Shown here in pieces: positions 1 to 9,699 of a DNA stretch of 64,000 nt (its first letter is position 1; each line of letters begins with the position of its first letter). Below the pieces are notes generated by a model. That model did no database searches and had not been told where the DNA came from. It worked only from the letters and a program-made list of their open reading frames with translations. The stretch spans positions 248,001-312,000 of the forward strand of contig JAINUG010000138.1 in NCBI GenBank assembly GCA_029706075.1, read 5' to 3'. The stretch is from Aldrovandia affinis (Eukaryota; Chordata; Actinopteri; Notacanthiformes; Halosauridae). The translations under genes and the position numbers were made by a program.

Positions 1-49
1 AGCAGCAAGGGGGCAAAAGTATTACAATCAGTGAGTTTGGAGTTCAGTC

Positions 50-250
50 TTAGAGCCTGGTGATCATGTGCTGATGAGAAACCTCTGTAAGAGGAGGGAC
101 CAGAAAGTTAAATGCACATTGGGAAAATCAGATACATGTAGCGAAGGAGAGAAGACTGTAGTCCAGTCTATATAGTGGAACCATTGGAAGGGAACGGCAG
201 AAAAGTGTTGCATCGAAACCTGTTGTTACCTTGCCCATACCTGTTAGATG
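50..250 (+). pseudogene. Ty3/gypsy integrase C-terminal remnant
   Basis: Plus-strand translation gives EPGDHVLMRN near the left end and, in another frame, VLHRNLLLPCPY near 205-245. These match the tail of fish Ty3/gypsy integrases, where a G-D-x-V-L-x-R-N segment is followed by a L-H-R-N-L-L-L-P-C segment. At least one frameshift and several stops separate the two blocks, so the piece is dead. It points away from the minus-strand gypsy element that begins near 538, so it is a different insertion. The family call is inference from motifs. Confidence 0.5.
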
Positions 251-537
251 GACAGAGCAGTACTAACCCTCAGTTAAAGAAAAAGTCACATGAACAAAGA
301 AAGAAATGATCAGGGCTAGGCAGGGAGATGTGGATTCAAGTTCAGACGGGAGACGGAGATTTAAAGTTCATTACCTGCCGTGCCCTTCCCCAGGTCCGTC
401 GGCAATGGCAAATGAACTGGTCAGCTGAGGGGACCCCAGTCTCAGTCTCCTGCTCCGGGAACAATGGAGGCTGGTATCCGAACTGACATTAGAATGGTGG
501 CATGCCCATGGATGAGCAGTGCAGAGTGTTGTGATGT
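251..537. other. Unassigned stretch between two gypsy pieces
   Basis: No open frame with recognisable motifs and no clear repeat ends are visible. It may be decayed retrotransposon sequence. No 3' LTR resembling the candidate 5' LTR at 7355-7569 was seen here. Confidence 0.3.
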
Positions 538-965
538 CTAGGGGCAAACTGTATACACAGAATACGTGATACGTTTAGAAAAATTGTCAATGATAACTAG
601 AATGACTGTATGACCGTAGGAGGAAGGCAGACCAGTGATGAAATCCATGGCTAGATGTGGCCAGGGACAATTAGGTATAGGAAGAGGATGTAACAGACAT
701 TGGGGACATGACCGTGGGTTTTTGTGTTGGGTACACGTAGCACATGCCGTGAGGAATGCCCTCACCTCTCTCTCCATGGTAGACCACCAGAATTGCCTCC
801 TGAGGAATTCCAGGGTCCTGGACACCCCGGGTGCCCCGTCAGACGAGAGGAGTGACCCCACTGCAACACTCGAGATCTGACCGTCGTCGGGACAAAAAGA
901 TGGTGGACCCCTGCCGGGATCGAGTTCACCTTGTTGCGCCTCTCACCTGCGTCTCGATACCCCAC
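538..965 (-). pseudogene. Gypsy integrase, N-terminal part
   Basis: The H2C2 zinc-binding region is split over two frames. The His part (WGHSSRLTGHPG) is in the upstream frame around 870-800, and the Cys pair (ACATCTQHK) is in the frame that covers 538-861. The start of the catalytic core follows, with MDFITGLP carrying the first acidic residue of the DDE triad. The frame ends soon after VIIDNFSKR. The other catalytic residues and the C-terminal domain are absent here. Integrases join retrotransposon DNA to the chromosome; this fragment cannot do so. Confidence 0.8.
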
Positions 966-1112
966 CAGACCGGATCCACTATCTTGGATCGGGAAAGAAT
1001 GGGCTCGGGCAGCTGTTCCGTCTCTAGTCTGTCAAAACGTTTGGAAAGGGCACCAATTTTTTGGTTCTTGGATCCGGGGTGATATGACAGAATGAAGTTG
1101 AAACGGGGCCCA

Positions 1113-1427
1113 TCAGGCTTGATGGGGATTGAGTCGTTTAGCCTGCTGTATGTATTCCAGGTTCTTGTTATCAGTCCATACAATAAATGGGTTAGGTGCC
1201 CCTTCCAGCCAGTGTCGCCACTCCTCCAAGGCCAGTTTGATGGCTAATAGCTCCCGGTCACCGATGTCATAGTTCCCCTCTGTGTGGGTGAGGTGATGTG
1301 ACAAGAATGTAGATGGGTGCAGTTTGTTGTCTGAGACTGAACACTGGGATAAGATGGCTAAAACTCCTATGTCCGAGGCATCCACCTCAACCACAAACGG
1401 GATGGCGGGGTCCAGAATGATCAACAC
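1113..1427 (-). pseudogene. Gypsy RNase H domain
   Basis: A 104-residue open stretch carries [29 protein letters not shown] and [11 protein letters not shown]. This is the order of acidic motifs in the Ty3/gypsy RNase H, which degrades the RNA strand of the RNA-DNA hybrid during reverse transcription. It is the least damaged domain of the element. It lies between the RT remnant at higher coordinates and the integrase at lower ones, as expected for a minus-strand gypsy pol. Sequence between 1430 and 1600 connects it to RT but is broken into different frames. Confidence 0.85.
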
Positions 1428-1599
1428 TGGTGCGAATGCGAAGCGCCTTGAGTGCTGTGAATGCTTTCTCTGCTTTGCCAGACCAGGTGAACTGGGTAGG
1501 TTTACCTCTGGTCAGGGCAGTGAGGGGGGCTGCTATAGTACCAACATTTTGGATGAACCGATGATAAAAATTGGCAAAACTGAGGAAATGCTGGACGTG

Positions 1600-1824
1600 T
1601 TTGATGGAAGTGGGGCATAGTCAGTCAAGAACAGCTTGGGTCTTCCCTGGTTCCATTTGGATGTTTCCCTTGTTAATGATGAACCCCAAGAAGGTGACAG
1701 TGGAAACATAGAATTTGCTTTTCTCCAGCTTGACATAAAGGTGGTTCTGTAAAAGCAGCTGGAGAACTTGACGAACGTGGTGAATGTGTTCATGCAGGGT
1801 TTTAGAAAAAATCGAAATATACTG
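1600..1824 (-). pseudogene. Gypsy reverse transcriptase, thumb part after Tc1 insertion
   Basis: The minus-strand frame reads IFSKTLHEHIHHVRQVL and then VKLEKSKFYV and FLGFIINKG. These are the segments that follow the catalytic YxDD box in gypsy RTs. The part before the box lies on the other side of the Tc1-like insertion, at 2382-2832. At the junction the codons next to the insertion do not encode the aspartate pair, so the active site is lost. Confidence 0.8.
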
Positions 1825-2381
1825 TACACTACCGTTCAAAAGTTTGGGGTCACCTTCCATCTGGACTATGGCTAATCGGGCACTCCTTCATTCTTCAGCA
1901 AGATAACGACCCGAAACACACCTTGAAGTTGTGTAAGAACTATCTGGTGAAGGAGGAATGTGAACAACAACTCAAACTAAAGACCTGGCCTGCCCAGTGT
2001 CCAGACCTCAATCCCATAGAACTTGTATGGGACAAACTGGAAAGGAAGAGTCAAAACAAAGCAACCCACAAGTTTCTCTGGGAATTGCTGCAGGATAGCT
2101 GGGAAAACATGTCGGGTGATTTCCTGCTAAAACTTATTAACCGAATGGCCACTGTTTGTGAGGCTATTCTCACGCCAAAGGGTGACGATTTTGAGGAATC
2201 CAAGATTCAATTTTCAATATAATTTTCTTGAACATTTCTTTGATGTTCATTTTGTTCATTGTTACATGTGTTTTTTGTCATTTTAAAGTATTTACAGAAA
2301 TGTATACGATGTAAAGCATTGTCAATTATGAGATAAAAATAGTTTCCAGCAGGTGACCCCAAACTTTTGAACGGTAGTGTA
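1825..2381 (+). mobile_element. Non-autonomous Tc1-like element inserted in the gypsy RT
   Basis: The ends are inverted copies of about 30 bp (left begins TACACTACCGTTCAAAAG at 1825, right ends at 2381). TA occurs at both outer edges, the Tc1/mariner target duplication. The inside carries only the C-terminal part of a transposase. A second copy with the same internal deletion lies at 55739-56293. The insertion splits the gypsy RT, so it is younger than the gypsy element. Confidence 0.9.
1923..2222 (+). pseudogene. Tc1-like transposase, C-terminal fragment
   Basis: The 99-residue frame contains AQCPDLNPIELVWDKLERK, the end of the Tc1 DDE domain that holds the last acidic catalytic residue (E of NPIE). 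The helix-turn-helix DNA-binding region and the first two catalytic aspartates are missing. Upstream sequence at 1885-1920 still resembles the segment around the second aspartate (FLQQDNDPKHT-like), so the deletion removed everything before it. The frame ends close to the right terminal repeat. It cannot catalyse transposition by itself. Confidence 0.85.
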
Positions 2382-2832
2382 GATAAACAAAAACAAACTG
2401 GTTTAATGTGTCCCTAAGCACGTCATTAATAAGAGCCTGGAAAACTGAGGGACTGTTGGATAATCCAAACAGCATAAATTCGTAGTGGCCGGTGAGGGTA
2501 TTGAACACAGTCTTCCACTCATCTCCCTCCCTGATGCGAACCAAATTGTACGCATTTCTGAGATCGAGTTTGGTGAACACGGTCGCCCCCTGGAGTAACT
2601 CGAACGCTGTGGACATCAGTGGGAGAGGGTATTGATTCTTCACCGTGATTTTGTTCAAGCCCCGATAATCAATGCATGGACGTAGCCCTCCATCCTTTTT
2701 CCCCACGAAAAAAACCCTGCCCTGGAGGTGGAAGAACGGATGTGACCCACGGAGAGAGCCTCCTGAATGTACGTCTCCATGGAAACCATCTCGGGCCTGG
2801 ACAGAGAAAAAATCGTACCTCTGGGAGGGCAA
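2382..2832 (-). pseudogene. Gypsy reverse transcriptase, fingers and palm part
   Basis: The minus-strand frame shows [16 protein letters not shown], the palm motif [14 protein letters not shown] with its first catalytic aspartate, and the [11 protein letters not shown] box. It ends at FVFVYL, exactly where the catalytic aspartate pair should follow. The Tc1-like element begins there. The first residues in this frame are shifted relative to upstream pol, so there is further damage near 2760-2832. Reverse transcriptase copies element RNA into DNA; this copy is inactive. Confidence 0.85.
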
Positions 2833-3189
2833 GATCCAGACAGCAGGTCGATCGTGCAGTCGTATGACCGATGGGGAGGGAGTGTCTTGGTGTGTATCTT
2901 GTTAAATACCTGACTTAAACTGGCGTATTTGGGAAGAATCGGGAGAGATCAGAGACGCCGTGGGCAGCCCCGGGGAATTAAACACTTGGAATGACACAGA
3001 ATGCTCCATTCAATGATGTTTCCGGTGAGCTAATCGATGTGCAAGTTATGTTGAGTGAACCAGGGGTGACCTAAAACTATGGGAAAATCTGGGAATTAAT
3101 GAGATGAAATTCTAGGGTTTCAGTGTGTTTGTCGCCCACACATAGCTGCAGGGGGGCGGTGAAGTGGTGAATATCACCTGTGCCTAAGG

Positions 3190-3312
3190 ATTAGCCATCG
3201 AGGGTGGTGACCGTGAGAGGCGGGTCTAGTTTGGTGATAGGGATCTTTAGGCACCGATAGGCTATAGTAATGTCCAAAAAATGACCAGCAGCTGGAATCT
3301 ACGAGAGCTTGG
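3190..3312 (-). pseudogene. Gypsy aspartic protease remnant
   Basis: Reading the minus strand around 3310-3190 gives ALVDSS followed, after a frameshift, by a segment like FLDITIAYR and then PLTVTTLDG. This is the pattern of gypsy retropepsins, where the catalytic D-S/T-G is followed by a hydrophobic run. Here the triad reads DSS and the frame is broken within a few codons. It lies between gag and RT as expected. Confidence 0.6.
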
Positions 3313-3479
3313 AAAGTGTGTTGCTGATGTTCCCAGCAGAGACGGGTAATAACAGTGCTGAACCAGAGAACTTGGGAGTTCACTGCAGTCCTCCTTTCAC
3401 TGCGTGGGCATGATCTTTTCCCAATAACTCGGGATACGAAGAACGGAAATGTCCAGGTAGACCACAATAAAAACTGATT

Positions 3480-4212
3480 GGCATTCCCTCCGCCTCTTGC
3501 GATGCCAGTTATCTATCTGAATGGCTATGTCGATTAGGGTCTTGAAGTCGTTGACTGACTCATGAGTGGCCAGCCCGTCTTTCAAAAAATTGCACAGACC
3601 GTGACAATACATTGCCAGGAGTGCTTCAGCGTTCTATTGGCTCTCTGCCACCAGGGTGTGGAACTCGATAGCGTAGTCTGCCACACTACGCAAATCATGC
3701 CACAGCAGTTGGTTAGCCGCTCCGCGTCCACTGACAGTTTGATCAAAGACCTTCCTCATCTCCTCGGTGAAGAGGCTGTAACTCAAACAGGCTGGAGTTT
3801 GCTGATCCCACATGGCTGTGGCCCAGGAGAGTGCTTTTCCGGTAAATAATGAAATGATGTATGCTACTCGGGACCGATGAGTGGGAAACGTTGATGGTTG
3901 TAGCTCAAACGCGAGTGAACACTGGGTCAGGAATCTGCAACACCCTCCTGAGTCTCTGGCATAACGTTCCGGTGCTGGTAGTCGTTGTTCCCAAGAGAGA
4001 TTCGAGGCAGGTATTGAGACGGCTGCGGGTTGAGAAGGTCTTTCCTGGGCGGCTTGGGCTTGACTCTGTTGAAAAGCTTGGGTAAGGCTATGGAGGTTGT
4101 CCAGAACTTGCTGGAGTAGTTAATCATGTCACCCCAGGTTGATTCCTTGGCTAACCAGCGCGGTTTGCAGTAGATTGAGCTCCTTGCCCTCCTGGCTCTC
4201 TGCTGGGTCCAT
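3480..4212 (-). pseudogene. Gypsy gag remnant
   Basis: A start ATGGACCCAGCAGAG is visible on the minus strand at 4212, like the MDPA start of many fish gypsy gags. Further on, pieces resemble SWATAMWDQQTP and EEMRKVFDQTVSG (near 3750-3850) and LIDIAIQIDNWHRKRRREC (near 3480-3545), the capsid-like region and its end. The pieces lie in different frames with stops between them. Gag builds the intracellular particle of the retrotransposon; this copy is dead. Confidence 0.65.
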
Positions 4213-4649
4213 TCTTCAGGCAAAGTCTTGCTATCAGGGCTAGGCATCAAGGTGACGTTCTATTCGTTAACCCCCTGAGGTCGACTGGATCGCCGATGAT
4301 CCGAGCAGCAATACAAGTATATTACTATTTCTAACATCGCAAGATTTTATCATACATACACGGCAAAAACATTGACAGAAACCTTAGAATCGCGACTTTC
4401 CGATTTGAGCACTGGCAAATAATATGAGATTTTTTAAATTAGGTTAATTAGACCAAAAGTAAACCTTACCTTTCACTCTCTGTTTTACCTCTGAAGTACT
4501 GTCCCCTTTCTATTGACATGGTAACTAGGTGCTAATTTCAGGGAGGGGCATGGGGCCATGTGTGAAATCGCCGTGTAAACAACACATATGTCCCGACATT
4601 ATATAGCCTAGCATCTTGTCTGTGTTTAAAATTGCGATCTGCCAGCAGC

Positions 4650-5759
4650 ATGTCAGCAGCATTCGACACCGTGGACCACCGGATCCTGCTCTCATCTCTC
4701 GTCGAGATGGGAATCTCTGGATCTGCGTTGACATGGTTTGAGTCTTACCTGGCTGACCGGTCCTACCAGGTGGCCTGGAGAGGATCCCTCTCCTCTCCCC
4801 ACACCCTCTCTGCTGGAGTCCTGCAGGGCTCGGTGCTAGGCCCCGTCCTATTCTCTCTGTACACCAGGTCACTTGGCTCTGTTATTTCTGCTCATGGTTT
4901 TTCCTATCACTGTTATGCTGATGACACTCAACTCTTTCTCTCCTTCCCTCCATCTGATACCCAGGTCCCGGCACGGATCTCTGCATGCTTGGCTGACATC
5001 TCCGCATGGATGTCCACCCACCACCTGAAGCTGAACCTGGGGAAGACAGAGCTGCTCTTCTTCCCTGCGAAGGGCTCCCCGATGATTGATGTGTCAATCA
5101 CCGTGGAAGGCTCCATAGTGTCTCCGTCTCAGTCTGCCAGGAGCCTTGGAGTGACCGTGGACAACCAGCTGTGCTTCTCGAGCCATATTGCAGCGATCAC
5201 TCGGACCTGCCGTTTCTCCCTCCACAACATCCGGAGGATCCGACCGTTCCTCACCCAAGAGGTCACTCAACTCCTGGTCCAGGCCCTGGTGATCTCTCGT
5301 CTCGACTACTGCAATTCATTGCTGGCAGGCCTTCCGGCCTGTGCCATCAAGCCTCTGCAACTAATCCAGAACGCTGCCGCTCGCCTGGTGTTCAACCAGC
5401 TGAAGTTCACCCACGTCACCCCTCTACTCTCCTCTCTGCACTGGCTCCCCATCGCAGCACGCATCAGATTCAAGTCACTGGTGCTTGCTTTTCAAGCGGC
5501 CAGAGGTACTGCTCCCCCATACCTCCAGTCACTCATCACTCCCTACACCCCGCCCAGACTCCTCCGCTCTGCCTCCTCTGTCAAACTGACTGCCCCATCC
5601 CTCCGGGCGCCTGGCAGCCGCTCCTCGCGGTCTCGCCTCTTCTCGGTCCTGGTCCCTCGCTGGTGGAACGACCTCCCGCAATCGGTCAGGACTGCGGAAT
5701 CACTTCCAATCTTCCGCAAGAGACTCAAAACCCACCTCTTCAGACTCCACTACCACTGA
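4650..5759 (+). pseudogene. L2 LINE ORF2, RT palm to C-terminus
   Basis: This is an open frame of about 369 codons without internal stops. It begins in RT motif A (SAAFDTVDHRILLSSL), continues through the GVLQGSVLGPVLF box, the catalytic YADDTQLF, a thumb region ending LGVTVDNQLCF, and the conserved C-terminal block (RLDYCNSLLAGLP, SLHWLPIAARIRFK, VPRWWNDLPQSVR). In a full element this protein nicks the target and primes cDNA synthesis there. Here the endonuclease domain is absent, so it is a truncated copy despite being open. A longer frame beginning near 4632 includes six codons of piggyBac DNA and is an accident of insertion. The frame is little decayed, so the insertion is probably fairly recent. 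Confidence 0.9.
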
Positions 5760-6013
5760 ACACTGTCCAAGTAGTCAATCTGTCGTCACCACTGTTTACT
5801 TGTTCTACACTATTTAAAAAAGAAAAAAAACAAAACACTAACCTTTTCTTTCCCAGTGTTACAGGTATGATACGCAGATGCCTGCAATGATGTCTAGTGC
5901 TGTATTACTGCACTGATCTTGTGCGCAAACTATGATTGTTCTTACCTTGTATTAATGCACTTCTTGTAAGTCGCTCTGGATAAGAGCGTCTGCTAAATGC
6001 TTAAAATGTAAAA
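4651..6013 (+). mobile_element. 5'-truncated L2-clade LINE with target-site duplication
   Basis: The insert is bracketed by an 11-bp near-perfect direct repeat (TGCCAGCAGCA at 4640-4650 and TGCCAGCAACA at 6014-6024). The homologous uninterrupted piggyBac copy near 55123 has a single version of this site, which supports the boundaries. The body encodes the 3' half of an RT protein, and the 3' end reads GTAAGTCGCTCTGGATAAG followed by a short AAAATGTAAAATG tail, typical of fish L2 elements. The endonuclease and RT fingers are missing through 5' truncation. Confidence 0.88.
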
Positions 6014-6501
6014 TGCCAGCAACAGACTATGTATGCTGATATTTATTTTATTTCCCATGTTTTCAAATACTCGTGAAAATATATGAATTCCGCGTCTTGT
6101 GATGCTATACGGAAACAATCAGAATCATTGTGAACTGCTGCGAATAATTAACGGGAGGATATTTAACCAGCTGGCATTCTCTGTTTTGACACTTGGACAT
6201 TATCTAGCTTAGCTTGATAGTACCTATTGTGATTAATGTTTCTTGCCTCTCGAGAACTCGTTCGTTCATTAATTCGTTCGTTCGTGTGCTTATTGTTGTT
6301 TAGATTCCCAGTGTTTAGTTTATTCAGAGTTTTTGGATACGTTTTGGATTTACCGTTTTAGCTTACTTGTTTTTTTTGTTCCTGATCGTTGGTTATTTTG
6401 TTTTGTTTTGTTTATGTCTTTCCGTGTCTTCGCAGACACGGATTTTGCTTTCGTTTTACTACAGACATTTAAAGATAAATAAATATCTTAAACCCAGAAA
6501 A

Positions 6502-6708
6502 CAGGCTACTTTTGATCATGTGCCTGTGCCCACTGCCAAACAGACTCTGGATGTTGGCAAACTGGCTTCTGTTGGTCGCAAGAAATGCGTACTCTGCAAG
6601 ATGTCGGGGAAACAACAGTGCACTCCATGGGAGTGCAAGGTTTGTGATGTTCCCTTGTGTCTACAGTTGACCAGAAACTGTTTTGAGAAGTGGCACCAAA
6701 GACTGTGA
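6502..6708 (+). pseudogene. piggyBac transposase C-terminal zinc-ribbon tail
   Basis: The last about 65 residues show RKKCVLCKMSGK, then WECKVCDVPLC, then CFEKWH before the stop. This spacing of Cys and His is the cysteine-rich C-terminal domain of piggyBac and PGBD transposases, which binds the element ends. The DDD catalytic domain that should precede it is not present; upstream sequence to about 6100 looks like AT-rich filler. The fragment is in plus orientation like the element. It is a pseudogene by deletion. Confidence 0.75.
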
Positions 6709-7354
6709 AAGAACAGATTGCCTCACCACGTTTTAATTTTGATTTTTTTGTATATAGTTTGTGTGATGTTTTCAATATGAAAAAAACGTATAAACTGTCT
6801 TCTGCATGGCTCACTGACTATTGCTTACTCTGATGGCTTTTGTCTTTGTCTGATGGCCTTTGAGAGAGAGATGGCCCATCTGACAGATCTTACAGGTGTG
6901 GACAACCCTCAGCTGTGGATCATGAATATTCAGGAAATTAGCATATAGCCCTCCCACAGCCTGAAATAAATGTGGCCAGTTCTGATAAAAACAGCTATTT
7001 AGATCTCAGATGTGCTAAACTATTTTGACATCCTTACATGACCAAGACCTTGATGAACAAACTCATATTGGGAAAACAATTCGTCACTATAGTTTAGTGT
7101 GTGCTTTCACAACTTTTGTGACGGCAGAAAAATTTACTCTTCATAACTTGTGTGTTTGTAGATCTATTTACAAGCTGCATATGATACTGATACTGATACC
7201 AAACTATTGATGGCATATAAATGTAGCTATGATTGTCCTTCAAATAAAAGTATCAAACACTTTGGAGTAAGTGTGTGATGAAATTGAGATAAATATCAGA
7301 CCACACCAAACTCACAAAGCTTCTCTGAGCTAAGCACGGACCTCAGGGGGTTAA

Positions 7355-7569
7355 ACTATACAGGGCAGCAAACAAAACAGGACAGAGCGAATACTGAAAC
7401 AAATGGCAGGTCTAAAGTAAGGGGGAACATAATGGGACACAGGTGAGAGTGATCAATAAAGTCAATGAGGCACAGGTGAAAACAATAATACAATGAAAAG
7501 GTGAATCAGTGAGTTCCGGTGGCCCTCTGGTAGCCACTCAAGGACGTAGCAGGTGAGGCAGACCTGACA
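7355..7569 (-). repeat. Likely 5' LTR of the gypsy element, split by piggyBac
   Basis: On the minus strand the segment starts TGTCAGGTCTGCC at 7569 and runs to the TTAA used by piggyBac. If piggyBac is removed, it continues at 4266 to about 4253 and ends in CA, just before a short leader and the gag start. Length and position fit a short gypsy LTR. The matching 3' LTR was not found, so this is inference from position and TG...CA ends. Confidence 0.55.
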
Positions 7570-7589
7570 CAAATCTGCAAGACACAAGC

Positions 7590-8032
7590 GACCTAAAAAT
7601 TATACCTTCTGTTGGGACTCTGAAAGTTTAGATGAAGAAGATGGTAACTTGTGGATCACAGGACCAAGAGTTGAGAGCAGTCTCAATCCGATAGTAAATG
7701 ATTTTAACCCTGCAGCAAAGGAGCAGACTGTGGAAGCAGAGGAAGAGGAAATGGTGCAGGATGAATGTAACAATGCAGGATCAGGATCAGCTGAAGACCA
7801 ACTTGAAGTTGAAGTGGAAAGGATCAGACAACCTCAAGAGTCAAGACAACCCCGGCACATTTACACCTATGATCAACCAGGAAAACCCATTTACAGGCCA
7901 GTTAATCAGAGGATATGCATGGTGAATGTTGAGAATGCAATGCCAAGCTGGACACCTCTGACAAGCAGTGCACCTGTATTTTGGAATACAAATTGCTGGA
8001 CTCCCCAAAGGCAATTCACAGGGCAGAGGTGA
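7590..8032 (+). CDS. Hypothetical acidic open frame, possibly the end of a retrotransposon polyprotein
   Basis: A plus-strand frame is open from just after a stop near 7578 to 8032, about 150 codons, with no ATG at its head. It has an acidic middle (EAEEEEMVQDE, EVEVERI), then RHIYTYDQPGKPIYRPVNQ and MVNVENAMPSWTP. The segment with TYD followed by G-x-P resembles the ends of some LTR-retrotransposon pol proteins, but I cannot assign it firmly. The gypsy LTR begins directly to its left, so the frame may have been cut by that insertion. It may equally be a chance open frame. Confidence 0.35.
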
Positions 8033-8157
8033 TTACACATCAGTGGGAATAATGATTTATTGATAAATAAATAAAGTGTATGACAGAACACTAATATCAT
8101 TAGTTATATTCAAGTATTGGTGGTTACTATAAGTATGACATGTAAAATGTTCTGTGG

Positions 8158-8300
8158 TTCTGTGTGGCTCAGTTGGTATAGCATGGCGTAGACAACCCAA
8201 GGTTGTGGGTTTGATTCCCATTGGGACCATGTACTGAAAAAGGTATGCATTCACTACTGTAAGTCGCTTTGGATAAAAGCGTCTGTTAAATGGCATACAT
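8158..8300 (+). repeat. tRNA-derived SINE with L2-like tail
   Basis: A tRNA-like head has an A box TGGCTCAGTTGG (8165-8176) and a B box GGTTTGATTCC (8208-8218), the internal promoter of RNA polymerase III. The 3' part GTAAGTCGCTTTGGATAAA matches the end of the L2 LINE in this window, so the SINE probably used L2 machinery. A second, cleaner copy lies at 43041-43200. Confidence 0.85.
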
Positions 8301-8632
8301 GTTACTGAACATGAAGGAGGGGTTAAATGGTAGTAGCTATATGTGGCAATGGGTGTTGGGGGGCCCAATGACATCCCTAAAAGTTCAAAATCAAATTGTA
8401 TTTATATAAGAAACATGTTTTGTCAACAAAAAAAAAAGTGAAACAGTGTTTCAGATTTTTTACATTTTGTCCCAACTTCCATATTTGCTTATCAGCACAA
8501 ACTAACTATTATTATTATTTTTTAACTATTGTTATATCCATTGCTATTCATAACTATATTTACAGAACATATATAAGAACCTGAACAACCCCAGAGCCAG
8601 TCCAAAATAAATTATGTGTCAGTGTGTTTTAG

Positions 8633-8633
<1 letters not shown>

Positions 8634-8687
<54 letters not shown>

Positions 8688-8712
8688 GCGTGTGCGTGTG
8701 CGTGTGTGTGTG
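8634..8712. repeat. (TG)n microsatellite
   Basis: Pure TG repeats pass into TGCG-interrupted repeats, about 80 bp in all. Confidence 0.95.
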
Positions 8713-9695
8713 AAAGAGAGAGGCTTGCCTTGAGTGCTGCTTGTCTCACGGTCAAATTTAACTCAGACAATCAGAGAAGAATATGGAGGAATTCAAGTAA
8801 AGAAATGCTGGCTGTGAACTGTTTGTCATTGAATAGGACCAAGAAAACAATGGAGAAATAATTTGTTTGAGGTTCAATGCTTAGTTTGTTGTGTAGATAA
8901 AAATGGATACAAAGGATACATAGGTCTAACAACATTGCCACATGATAGTTTACAGATGTGCTTTATTATGCTAATGAGCATTTTAACTAAACAATAACAG
9001 GAGCAGGGGTTGCAGGAGGAAAATGAGCGAATATTTGCAAATGGGAGCATATGTATTTTTGTCACATTAGTACCTTGTAGTGAAAAAAACGTAATTGTCA
9101 ATTGCACATTGAGTTTCACATTTCAAACACAAATCGGGCGATCTGTGAACTGTGAACATAGATTTATTTTCTTTTTCATTTTCAATATGGCAAATAGAGT
9201 GCATACACAAGTATGACAATTGAAATTCAAACTGGATTTTTCCATTTAGATTGCAATTACATTATAAATTATGCACACAGAAGTGGGAAGAGAAATTGCA
9301 ATTGTTTAATTATTATTATTAATTAATATATTATTATTATTATTAAATATTATTTTCACATGTGCATTATAATTTTTGCATTTGTGTTATCATTTCATTT
9401 TTGACTGCTATATGCTTCCATAAATGATCAATGAGTTACAGTTATAGCATTCATTAATAGTTCATATAAGCAAGAATATAATTACCTTATAAATGTCAAC
9501 AGATTATTAATCATATCATGAAAACTTAAAACATCAAACAGAGATTAATTGTACAATAGTTACAATGGGCAAAATAATTGTCTATTGCTTGTTGCAGGGT
9601 TTTGGGAGTCTGACGTAAGCCCCGAATAGTTCCCCACCTGCCCAGTTCTCATTGCCATGGGAGTTGAGCAGCTGTATTAAAGGTATGGTGTGTAA
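8713..9695. other. AT-rich unassigned stretch
   Basis: There is a short ATT/TTA run around 9305-9350. No coding motif or repeat end is recognised. The sequence from 9600 to 9695 probably is the 3' UTR side of the Penelope-like remnant that follows. Confidence 0.4.
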
Positions 9696-9699
9696 TCTA

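Larger units (their letters stand above)
538..4266 (-). mobile_element. Broken Ty3/gypsy LTR retrotransposon, internal region
   Basis: Read on the minus strand from high to low coordinates, the order gag, aspartic protease, reverse transcriptase, RNase H, integrase is recoverable, which is the Ty3/gypsy order. Every domain is broken by frameshifts or stops. A Tc1-like element (1825-2381) interrupts RT and a piggyBac element (4271-7350) separates the gag side from the likely 5' LTR at 7355-7569. The integrase stops early near 538 and no 3' LTR is visible. The element cannot encode working proteins. The family is clear from RT, RNase H and integrase motifs; the exact lineage is not resolved. 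Confidence 0.85.
4271..7350 (+). mobile_element. piggyBac-like DNA transposon, internally deleted, hosting an L2 LINE
   Basis: TTAA occurs directly outside both ends (4267-4270 and 7351-7354). The ends are inverted repeats CCCCCTGAGGTC and GACCTCAGGGGG. Both are hallmarks of piggyBac transposons. The C-terminal cysteine-rich tail of the transposase is readable at 6502-6708; the catalytic domain is missing. An L2 LINE (4651-6013) sits inside. A related copy starts at 54492 and shares the first about 370 bp and the 3' UTR. The element lies inside the likely LTR of the gypsy element. Confidence 0.88.

Noticed and set aside
5171..5890. A 239-codon plus-strand frame overlapping the L2 coding region
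   Set aside because: It is a shadow frame of the L2 RT C-terminus; its proline- and serine-rich translation has no motif, and the correct frame is fully open.
8158..8230. A possible functional tRNA gene
   Set aside because: Boxes A and B are present, but the sequence does not fold into a full cloverleaf with paired acceptor ends and is joined to an L2 tail; it is a SINE head.
8616..8861. An open frame with a long CVCVCV run
   Set aside because: This is translation of the (TG)n microsatellite.
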